From NCBI RefSeq assembly GCF_010183535.1, contig NC_071328.1:10788001-10852000 (forward strand): DNA of 64,000 nucleotides, written 5' to 3'. This document shows, one piece after another, positions 40,995-51,023 of the stretch (position 1 is its first letter; every line of letters begins with the position of its first letter). The notes beneath the pieces are model-generated. The model did no database searches. It was not told where the DNA came from and saw only the letters and a list, made by a program, of their open reading frames with translations. Made by a program: the position numbers and the translations under genes. Source of the stretch: Caenorhabditis remanei (Eukaryota; Nematoda; Chromadorea; Rhabditida; Rhabditidae).

Positions 40995-42007
40995 TTATTG
41001 CGGTAGTTTGTCATAGAACTTAGAGTAAAATTCATTTTTTTGTTCATTATTCATCTTCTTTTCTGGTGATCTCCTTCTGGACCCTGGCGCATAGGGCCAG
41101 TCTGGTTTCACATCGTCACTGTCAATTTTTCGAAAATCGAACGGAGAAACTGGATTGAAAGCGTTTCCGTGAGCGTACGCATATGGAGATGTTCCCTGAA
41201 AACGGAATAATCCTACAATCTATAACATTGTGTTATAAAACCTGTTCCACAGCTCCTGACAGTGGGAACCGAACTCCTGCTCCATTTTCTCCGATTGGTA
41301 AGGGAAAGTCGATTCCTCCGATGAAGAATGAGTCATCTCCTTGCTCTACTTCTACAGCCACTCCAGCATGATGAACGAAGGGGTTACAATATGGTGGCTT
41401 ACATTTAATTGGTTCATAACCGTATGGTATTCTTCCCACAATAACTTCCTTTGCTTTCTCTGTAATCCAAACTTTAGCTGAATGCAATTCTCGAGAAAAC
41501 TAACTTCTAGCCTCTCTGAAAGCTGGGTTTTGACCAAGAAGAGCCAATGTTTCCGGTTTGATATTAAGATGATTGGTTGGTCTTATTTGATATCCAACTT
41601 TCGCATCTACATTAATGTGACCATAGTAAACATTTCCATCAACATCGAAATTTCCCCAACCAGGGACGGGTACAATCAAATCTCCGGCCATGCTCTTTAA
41701 TAATAAAGATAACGAAAGAAAGAAACTCAAATCAACGAACCACTTTGTTCGCTGGATTAATTTCTACTCCTGTGTTGAACTGATCAGTGAAAGGGAAAAG
41801 TGGGAAGTTATCTGCTGTCACAAGAGCTGGAAACATAGCTTGTGGTCCTTTGACCGGAATAACAAGAGGTTCATCTCCTCCATACTTTTGGCATTCCCCT
41901 AAAACTTGATAAGTTTTTTGTGACAATAAAGATCTATCACCTAGTTTTAGTAAAACAGTAAAGAAAGTGGATGAAATTAATAGAATAATAGAATAGTGTG
42001 ATATCAT
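40995..42007 (-). CDS. secreted nematode protein, paralogue of the gene at 42242
   Basis: Four exons, start ATG 42005-42007 and stop 40995-40997. The N-terminus (ISHYSIILLISSTFFTVLL) is a probable signal peptide. The body shares an ordered set of motifs with its neighbour: PLFPF followed by a GxxINPxxKV turn, VPxxGWGxxDxDG, a segment about a Leu-Ala-Leu repeat, CKPPYCNPFVHHAGVAVEVE and GGIDFPLPIGENGAGVRFPL. Two Cys in CxPPxCNPF are shared. The C-terminal extension is charged (GSRRRSPEKKMNNEQKNEF) and unlike the partner. Function unknown. It lies 235 bp downstream of the paralogue on the same strand, so it may be co-transcribed. Confidence 0.8.
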
Positions 42008-42241
42008 GAGTAAGTCGAATGAATTGAAATGATTCCGTCCATCAACATCTCGAATTTTCCCGTCTTTTGTTTCGAAGCGAAAAAAACTTGATCCCTACGG
42101 GATATCGACGCCAGTTTCTTTCAATCTTATCAATCCAAGGAAACGAATAAAAGGTGAATGTTTATTAGGAGATTTTAACCCGTTTCATGAAGGAAAGTAA
42201 CAATTGCACTTGATAATAGATAACAGAAAAAAGTGAAAATA

Positions 42242-43128
42242 CTAGTTATTCTTTAGCTGTCTACGAAGATCGTCTTCCTCCGATCCTCTCTTTTTCGATC
42301 GAAAACCAGGTGGTTCAACTGGTCCCATTCCGTGGCCATAAGTGATAAGAAGTGGATCGGTTCCAACATTAACTGCTCCACTCATTGGGAAACGGACACC
42401 GACTCCTGATGGGGCAAGTGGAATTGGGAAATCGAATCCTCCGTCGAAGAGGTAATCATCTCCTGGTTCTACGTCCACTCCGAAAGCCATATTGTGCACA
42501 AATGGATTGCACATTGGTGGACGACAGCGAACCGGTACGAAGTTACCAGGAAGGACGGCAACCGGGACCGCCGGAACGTTTTCTAAATTCGCATACTGTT
42601 AGTGAGGATTTGTAGTTAACAGCTTACGTCTGGACTGTTGGAACGTTCCGTCTTTAGCCAGTGCTGCAATTGTATCTCCAGAAATTCCAAGAACGTTTGT
42701 TGGAGCATTGAGGGATCCGAAACCCACTCGAGTATTTGGTCGTCCCATTTTCACTCCTCCTTTGTAATCCCACATACCCCAGCCCATGATAGGAACGTTC
42801 AAATTTCCATCAACCGTAACTCTGGTTCCTGGATTTATATCTAAACCATTACTGTATTGGCTGTGGAAAGGAAACAGTGGAGACAATGAAGAAGCATCAC
42901 GTCCCGGGTTTGGCTGAACAAGAAGTATAAGTTACTAGTTACAGAAGAACTCGAGTTTTTGAATACCTGGTAAAATGGTGGAAGATTATAATCTTCTTGC
43001 CTCGGCTTGAAGGGTGCTGGATTCGGCGGATAGGCTTGTCTTTTTATTCGGAAGAACGTAGGTTGTTGAGCGAACGCGTTTAAAATAACAACTGATACCA
43101 CTACTATTAGTGGTTTCACGAGACGCAT
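42242..43128 (-). CDS. secreted nematode protein, paralogue of the gene at 40995
   Basis: Four exons, start ATG 43126-43128 and stop TAG 42242-42244. The N-terminus MRLVKPLIVVVSVVILNAFA is a clear signal peptide. A dibasic RIKRQ about 30 residues in could be a furin-type cleavage site, followed by a Pro-rich stretch. The shared body has PLFPFHSQYSNGLDINPG, VPIMGWGMWDYKGG, CRPPMCNPFVHNMAFGVDVE and GGFDFPIPLAPSGVGVRFPM. The C-terminus is basic-acidic (KKRGSEEDDLRRQLKNN). I do not recognise a named family; the motif set looks like a nematode secreted family. It is divergent from ears-1. Confidence 0.82.
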
Positions 43129-43746
43129 CTCGTCGATGAGAATTCGAAAAAATGAAAAGAAATTGAGTCTCCTTCTTATATTTTCCTCGTTTTTATGCAA
43201 GACGTAACAACCTGTTCTTGCGCGATGAAGCCTCAACTGTTTTCTTCGAGAAAGGAAGGATGAACTGGATAATTCCTTGTCAGATGACGCCTATTACGTG
43301 ATCTCGAAAAATAACGACTGACGCTGGAGCAAACGTTTATCTTTTAAAGTATAATAAATCCCAATTATCGAAAGAGCAGGTTTCATTTAATGTAACGTTC
43401 AAAAATGAACTATATAATCAGAGAAATCGAATAGGAATGTATGTTTATCTCGAAACTAGCAGGACGTCTGATTGGGTTCAAATCAGTTAATAACAATATT
43501 TCCGGTATTATTTGTTTTAGGATGTGTTGTAAGTTCTGTCGATTACATGCCAATCTTGCGAAATACACTTCAATCGTTTTGAATACTCTTTCATTTGTGG
43601 TGGGCTTTTGCACAATATTGCGTCCTCGTGTTTAAAAGGGGCATTGCATGGGGAGCCTCATATAATCCTTCCACTTCTCATTCTTTTTGTGGTTCTCCTC
43701 TTTCTTCCTAACAAATATATATTTTTCAGGGTAACAATTTTCGAAA
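43129..43746. promoter_or_regulatory. divergent promoter region upstream of ears-1
   Basis: Between the secreted-protein gene (minus) and ears-1 (plus). It contains a TTTTTCAG acceptor (43722-43729) about 17 bases before the ears-1 ATG, suitable for spliced-leader addition. A short reading frame on + here (about 43441-43635) is not supported as a gene. Confidence 0.4.
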
Positions 43747-46700
43747 ATGGTCATCACCAGAAACTTGGTGCTGAAAGCAGATCGCAAGAATGCACCATAT
43801 GCATCCCTTCTAGCACTTGCTGCTTCTGGATTCTCGCTCGAGGAGTCGGTTCAGTTTGTTGATGGGCAGAAGCTCGTTCTCAACTTGTATGTATAAATTG
43901 TTTTACAGAAGTTCTTTCATTATTCTTGAATTTTTTTCAGGGACGGAGAAGTTCTATCAAACGATGTTGAAATCGCCAGAATAATTTCTCAAAGTACCGC
44001 AGCTGCAGATCGTCTTCTTGGAACATCTGTTACTGATTTCGTGGTGGTTGATAATATCACCAATATCGTTGCTGAAGCTGTCAACAAAAATGACTTTTCT
44101 GAACTCATGAAAAAAGATTTTCCAACCAGCATTTTCGATAACTTGCTGACTGTGGCCGATTTTGCTATCTTCTCAGTAGCTCATAATAATTCACAACTGA
44201 AAACTAAATTTACCGGAATTGTTGACAGAATTCTTAAAGACTCATCTCTTTCCTCTGCTCACAATTTGGTTGGACTCTACAAAGTTGCAGCTGCACCTTC
44301 AAAGAACGTAGCTTCGGTAGGAAAAGAAAAGAAGAAGGATGAAGGAAAGTTTGTCGAGCTTCCTGGAGCGGAAAAAGGAAAAGTTGTTGTTCGATTCCCG
44401 CCAGAGGCCAGTGGATACCTTCATATTGGGCATGCTAAAGCTGCTCTTCTCAATCAATACTATCAGCAAGAGTTTGAAGGTCAACTCATCATGCGGTTTG
44501 ACGACACGAATCCAGCCAAGGAGAACGCTCATTTTGAGCATGTTATCAAGGAGGATCTTGCAATGCTCAACATTGTCCCAGATCGTTGGACTCATTCTTC
44601 TGATCACTTCGAAATGCTCCTTACAATGTGTGAGAAGTTGCTCAAAGAAGGAAAAGCTTTTGTTGATGACACTGACACTGAAACAATGAGAAAAGAGCGA
44701 GAGGATAGACAAGAGAGTCGCAATCGCTCGAATACACCGGAGAAGAATCTTCAATTGTGGGAAGAAATGAAGAAGGGAACAGAGAGAGGATTGACTTGTT
44801 GCGTTCGTATCAAAATCGACATGAAGTCAAATAATGGTGCCATGAGAGATCCAACAATTTACCGTTGCAAGCCAGAAGAGCACGTGAGGACCGGACTCAA
44901 GTACAAGGTGTATCCAACTTACGATTTCACGTGTCCAATTGTTGATAGTGTTGAAGGAGTAACTCATGCTTTGAGAACCACTGAATATCATGATCGTGAT
45001 GATCAGTACTACTTCATCTGTGATCAACTCGGTCTTCGTCGTCCTTATATTTGGGAATATGCTCGCCTCAATATGACTAATACTGTGATGAGCAAACGGA
45101 AGCTAACATGGTTTGTCGATGAGGGACATGTTGAGGGATGGGATGATCCAAGACTTCCAACTGTTCGTGGTGTGATGAGAAGAGGATTGACTGTAGACGG
45201 ACTCAAACAATTTATTGTTGCTCAAGGAGGATCGAGATCAGTTGTAATGATGGAGTGGGATAAGATTTGGGCTTTCAACAAGAAAGTTATCGATCCAGTT
45301 GCACCAAGGTGAGTTATACAAAGAAAGTGGTGGAGGATTCACACTCATATACTGTTCAGATATACTGCCCTCGAAACAACTACTCCGCTCGTTCTCGTTG
45401 AATTAACCGATTCCATTGAGGATGACATTTCATCCGTGTCCCTTCATCCAAAGGTGAGCAGCAAACATTGAATTTGTGACAAACAGAAAAAAGTCGGAGC
45501 TCCTCTCCCCCTGATTTTGTTCCACATCATCCTACTGAGATGTAGATTCTGAAATATAAATAATACTAATTATATTTTCAGAACGCTGAAATCGGAAACA
45601 AAGATGTTCACAAAGGCAAGAAACTGTTCTTGGAACAAGTTGATGCATCAGCACTCAAAGAAGGAGAGATAGTTACATTCGTTAACTGGGGTAACATCAA
45701 ATTAGGAAAGATTGAGAAAAAAGGGAATGTAATCACAAAAATCACTGCTACCTTGCAATTGGAGAATACTGATTACAAAAAGACAACTAAAGTGACGTGG
45801 TTGGGAGACGTGAAAGCGGAATCGGGAAATACAATCCCTGTTGTGACTGCTGAGTATGATCATATCATCAGTAAAGCTATTATTGGCAAAGATGAGGATT
45901 GGAAACAGTTTATCAACTTTGATTCTGTGGTACTTTCACAATATCGTCTCATATTCTAATCAAATATTTACTTTCAGCATTACAAGAAAATGGTCGGAGA
46001 GCCTGCAATCCAGAATGTGAAAAAGGGAGACATCATTCAACTTCAACGTAAAGGGTTCTACATTGTCGATCAACCATACAATAAAAAGAGTGAAATCAGC
46101 GGTGTTGAGACTCCTCTTCTTCTTATTGCTATTCCTGATGGTCACACTGGAAAAGAAGCAGAAAAGACTCCAAAAGTTCCAACTGCTACATCTGCCACAG
46201 CAGCATCATCTGGAGGATCTGAAGCTCTTCAACTCTACTCTTCGATAGAAGAGCAGGGTAATCTTGTGAGAGATCTCAAAGCCAAAGATGCGAAATCACA
46301 AGACACTAAAAATGCTATCGCAAAACTTCTCGATTTGAAAAAGAAGTTCAAAGACGTGACTGGTAGTGACTTCAAACCTGGACAACCGCCGGCGGCCGCA
46401 TCGGCTCCTTCTATTTCTGAATCTACTTCTGGAGTATCCGAAGCTCTCCAAATTTACACGTCAATTGAAGAGCAGGGTAATCTTGTGAGAGACCTGAAAG
46501 CAAAGGATGCAAAATCGCAAGACACCAAAAATGCTATCGCAAAGCTTCTCGAACTGAAAAAGAAGTTCAAAGACGTGACCGGAAGTGACTTCAAACCGGG
46601 GCAACCTCCTGCTGCCGCACCTGCTGTTTCTGGATCCAATAACGCTCTAAACATCTATAATCAAATCGAAGCACAGGGAAATACTGTAAGAGATTTGAAG

Positions 46701-47548
46701 ACGAAGGATGCTAAGTCTCAAGCAACGAAAGATGCTATTGCTAAACTTCTCGAATTGAAAAAACGATACAAAGACGCAACAGGTGCAGATTATAAGCCTG
46801 GATCTGCTCCATCTTCAGCATCAGCAGGTGCACCAAAACCAGCAGTCGATGGAGCGAAAATTGCTCAGCAAATTGAAGAGCAAGGAAATCTTGTCCGAGA
46901 GTTGAAAACCAAAGATGCCAAATCTCAGGAAACGAAAGACGCTATTGCAAAGCTTCTCGAGTTTAAGAAGCAGTACAAAGAGGTTACTGGGGCAGATTAT
47001 AAACCTGGAACTGTTCCAGCACCAACACCAGCCTCCGTAGAAGCAGCGGTTCCAATACCTGTGGCTGACAGAACCACTGTTGCTAAAAACATTGAGGAAC
47101 AGGGAAATCTTGTCAGAGAGCTCAAAACGAAGGATGCCAAATCTCAGGCAACGAAAGACGCAATTTCAAAACTTCTGGAGTTGAAGAAGCAATACAAAGA
47201 TCTTACTGGTTCAGACTACAAACCAGGAGGTGCACCAGCTACCCCTGCTCAAGCGCCTGCAGCTTCTCCACCGTCAGCAGCGTTTGATGAAACTGCTCTA
47301 TTGAAAGAAATTGATGAGCAAGCAGTAATTGTCCGTGAGGCGAAGGCCAAAGATCCTAAGTCGGTAAGTATTTTGAACGTTCATTCCGTTCTCTGAGTCG
47401 ACTTTTAATGTAAATCATCATTTTTCAGCAAGAATCTGCCGACGCAATCAACAAATTGTTGTCTTTGAAGGCAAACTTCAAGAAAGTCACTGGCAAAGAT
47501 GTTCCAGCTCCAGCCAACGCTCAGAACAAGAAGGGAAAGAAGAAGTGA
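43747..47548 (+). CDS. ears-1: cytosolic glutamyl-tRNA synthetase with six WHEP repeats
   Basis: Six exons (43747-43886, 43941-45308, 45360-45453, 45582-45929, 45978-47363, 47429-47548) give 1,151 codons. An N-terminal GST-like region is followed by a class I catalytic core with HIGH in [13 protein letters not shown], the MRFDDTNP strand and a KMSKS equivalent VMSKRKL, then the anticodon-binding beta-barrel. The C-terminal 400 residues hold six WHEP helix-turn-helix units ([18 protein letters not shown] ... [20 protein letters not shown]) joined by Ala/Pro linkers. In many animals this enzyme is fused to prolyl-tRNA synthetase through such repeats. Here a stop follows the last repeat, with no prolyl part, as in C. 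elegans where the two enzymes are separate. First gene of an operon-like run; AATAAA at 47600-47605. Confidence 0.95.
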
Positions 47549-47726
47549 TTTTAGGTGACTTATTTCTGTTAATGTTTTGTTGACTTATAGTTTGAATTTT
47601 AATAAATTTATTTTGCATTCTATCGTCTACTTCAAAGTCGTTTTTGCTTTAACCAGGTTACTATGCCCCAACATTATATTTTATTATATTAAAAATAATT
47701 TCACATTGATGACATGTATTCAAATT

Positions 47727-47729
47727 CAG
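47727..47729 (+). promoter_or_regulatory. candidate trans-splice acceptor of aph-2
   Basis: TTCAAATTCAG ends about 40 bases before the aph-2 ATG and about 120 bases after the ears-1 AATAAA, with a U-rich stretch between. This is the spacing expected for SL2 trans-splicing inside a nematode operon. Inferred from layout only. Confidence 0.45.
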
Positions 47730-47768
47730 AAAGAAAAACGAATGAACCTATAAGAACTTTGGAAAACA

Positions 47769-50322
47769 ATGAAATCATGGTTAGCTATAGTTTTATTAAT
47801 CGGTGGAGTACGTTGCGATGGATTTTCGGATCAAGTTTTCAAGACACTGTATATAGGAGAAGGAAATGCGTGTTATAGAACATTCAATAAAACTCACGAA
47901 TTCGGATGTCAGGGTGAGGGATTGATGAAAAACAGAACTTGAGATGAAAAAATTGACTACTTTCAAGAAACTTATTGAGTCATTTTTTTCAGCTACAAAA
48001 GAAAATGAGAATGGATTGATTGTTCGAATTGACAAACAGGAAGATTTCGAAAATTTGGAATCCTGCTGGAGAGCACTGTATCCAGCCTTCAACGGAAAGT
48101 TCTGGGCTCTTCTGCCAGTCAATCTTATTGGACGCAACACAATTTCCCTTCTAAAATCATCTGAATGCTTAGCAGGCGTAATTTTGTACAACTCTCCACA
48201 ACCGCAACACCCTGAAGAGGAAATCACTTCTGCCTCCCATGACGCTGATTGTCCAAATGCGGCCAGTGATTACTATTTTCAAAACAAAAAAGAGGAATAT
48301 TGTAAAAGAAAAATAAATTCTGGAGGATCTATCACTCGAGACGGTTTAATGAGAACCGATTGGCGAATTCAAATGGTATTCATCGATAAATCAGATGATC
48401 TCAGTGTCATAGAAAGATGCCATTCATTATTCAACATTCCCAAAGAGAATGGAACAACTGGTTACCCTTATTGTGGCATGAGCTTCCGATTAGCTAACAT
48501 GGCAGCCGGAAATTCAGAAATTTGTAACCGAAGAGGAAAGAGTAAGGCAAAACTGTTCCAGGCGAATTTCGATAGTGGGTGAGTTGATAGCTGTAAGTTT
48601 TACTTTCAATAATCAAATTATTATTTTACAGAGAAGTTCCTCAAATTTGTGGGGCAATGCATAGCGATAACATCTTTGCATTCCCAACACCGATACCCTC
48701 ATCTCGATCCAATGAAACTATGAATTCGAGCAAATACATGATGATCACATCAAGAATGGATAGTTTCGGAATGATACCAGAAATTTCTGTCGGTGAAGTA
48801 TCAGTACTCACTTCTATCATCTCCGTGATAGCGGCTGCTCGATCCATGGGAACTCAACTGGAAAAGTGGCAGAAAGCATCAAATGCATCGAATAAAAATG
48901 TATTTTTCGCATTTTTCAACGGTGAATCACTTGACTACATAGGAAGCGGTGCCGCAGCGTATCAGATGGGGTAGGAATATCTAAAATGATATATGAAAGA
49001 AGTAGTTCACATGTTTTATTTCAGAAAAGACATCTTCCCACAGCGAAATATTCGTTCGGATATTGTACGCATCCATCCAATTCATGTCAACGAAATCGAT
49101 TATGTTTTGGAAGTTCAACAAATTGGTGTATCGAAAGGAAGAAAGTACTATGTGCATGTGGATGGTGAACGATACGATAAGAACAAGACGTCAACGAATA
49201 AGTTGATTGATCGAATTGAACGGGGTCTTCGAAGTCATGGATTCGATTTAGAGAAGTTAACTGATAGTGTGACAAGGTAAGTTGAGAAGGTGTGATAATT
49301 GAATAATATGTTTCTTTATCCCATTCAGAGTTCCACCAGCAAGTTGGCACTCCTTCGCGAAAACCGATCCCACTGTTCAATCTCTACTGATTGCACCATT
49401 CAAAGAGGAATATGAGTACAGACGAATTAATTCGATTCTTGATAAGAATCAATGGACTAATGACGAAAAAGAAAAAGCTATTCAAGAGATCGAGGCAGTT
49501 GCAACATCTATTCTTGCAGCATCTGCTGATTATGTTGGATTGGAGACAGATGATGTCGTTGCAAAAGTTGATAAAGCTTTGGTTCGTTATATGATTCAAA
49601 AATTGCTCAACTATACTGATCTCTTATTCAGATAGCAACACTGTTTGACTGTCTTATTGTTTCTAATTTCTGGTTCGATTGTGATTTCATGAAGAAGCTG
49701 GACGGTGACCGTTATCATAAACTTTTTAATTCGTATGGCTTCAATGAGAAATCAACTTATATTTCAATGGAAACACATACTGCATTCCCAACTGTACTTC
49801 ACTGGCTGACGATATTCGCTTTGGGAAGTGATAAAGAAACATTGAATGTGAAGAGTGAAACGAGTTGTTCCCATCTTGGAGAATTCCAAGCGGTGAGTCG
49901 GATGCATAGCTTCAGATAACAATCATCATAGATTCAGATGTACACGTACACTTGGCAACCGAGTCCGTATACCGGAAACTTCAGTTGTCTCAAATCGTCT
50001 ATTGGAAAGAAAGTGATGGTGTCACCAGCTGTGGATCCATACACACCTGAAGAAGAAATGAACACGCGATATTCGACATGGATGGAATCGGTTTACGTTA
50101 TCGAGTCTGTCAATTTGTACTTGATGGAGGACACATCATTCGAGTACACTATGCTAATTATTGCAGTATTATCAGCTTTGTTATCCATATTCGCTGTTGG
50201 TAAGTTAGAAGAAGTATCCGAAGAAATCTCTTATTATGATTGGACTTTCAGGCCGCTGTTCCGAATCTACATTCATCGTCGATGAAGGTGAACCCGCAGC
50301 AGAAGGAGGAGAACCACTTTAA
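47769..50322 (+). CDS. aph-2: nicastrin, gamma-secretase subunit
   Basis: Start MKSWLAIVLLIGGVRC (signal peptide), stop TAA 50320-50322, about eight exons. The large lumenal domain has many Cys and NxT/S sites and includes the nicastrin signature NGESLDYIGSGAA (DYIGS motif) within an aminopeptidase-like fold. A single transmembrane segment near the C-terminus (YTMLIIAVLSALLSIFAVG) is followed by a short acidic tail ending EGGEPL. Nicastrin is the substrate-gating subunit of gamma-secretase with presenilin, APH-1 and PEN-2; in worms aph-2 is needed for GLP-1/Notch signalling. It follows ears-1 by about 220 bp and precedes the COA6-like gene by about 270 bp, which suggests polycistronic transcription. 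Confidence 0.93.
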
Positions 50323-50590
50323 CTGAATATATGTATCATAAAATTATTTTAATTATTTTACGGATTTCTCATGAACTAAACCCTAAAATCTCAATATTGA
50401 TCTCTTTAATGTTTCCCTCGATTGTTTTACTTTGCATATCTATTTTCCTTTGCAAAATGATCAGATTGAATAAGATGTCTAATTTTCTTTTTGTTTCAAT
50501 TTTTGAGTTCTGATGCTTTTTGGTTCTCTATGCCCGTTCGTTATCTCATGACGAGCCCTACGATAATGTTCGATTATAACTTTCAGTTAG

Positions 50591-51023
50591 ATGGGCAAAG
50601 AGGAGCCAAGTCTGAAAAGTGAACGACGAAAGTGTTACGAAGTAAATAAATCAAAAACCCCAAGTGTAAAGTATAAGTTTTGTTTTTAGGCCAGAGACAA
50701 GTACGTGGAGTGTATCGATAAGTTCTTGGCACAAGGAAAAAGCGAAAAAGAAGTATGTGAAAGAATTTTTTAAACTTTCTACATATAGTAAAATTTTAGT
50801 CGGAGAAGGCGTGTCGCGCCGAGCGCAATAACTTCGAAGGAAACTGTCCGACGTCTTGGGTCAATCATTTCATCAGAAAATATCAATTTGAACGGTAGGA
50901 TAAATCCGTCAGATTTCTACCAATTCCCAAACTGAGATCAAGAAAATGCTTTACTTCAGATACAAGAAAACGCTGGCGGAGCAAGGTGTGAATATTGCTG
51001 ATCAAAATGCATTGTCTGACTAA
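50591..51023 (+). CDS. COA6-like cytochrome c oxidase assembly factor
   Basis: Four small exons, start ATG 50591 five bases after a TTTCAG acceptor (50581-50586), stop TAA 51021-51023; about 79 residues. The protein has twin cysteine motifs, C-x9-C (CYEARDKYVEC) then C-x10-C (CRAERNNFEGNC), followed by PTSWVNHFIRKY. This matches COA6 (CX9C-CX10C, CPxxWxxxF). COA6 acts in the mitochondrial intermembrane space, helping copper delivery to COX2. The protein is imported through the MIA40 route, so lack of a presequence is normal. The last 17 bases overlap the start of the downstream PRORP-like frame. Confidence 0.85.
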
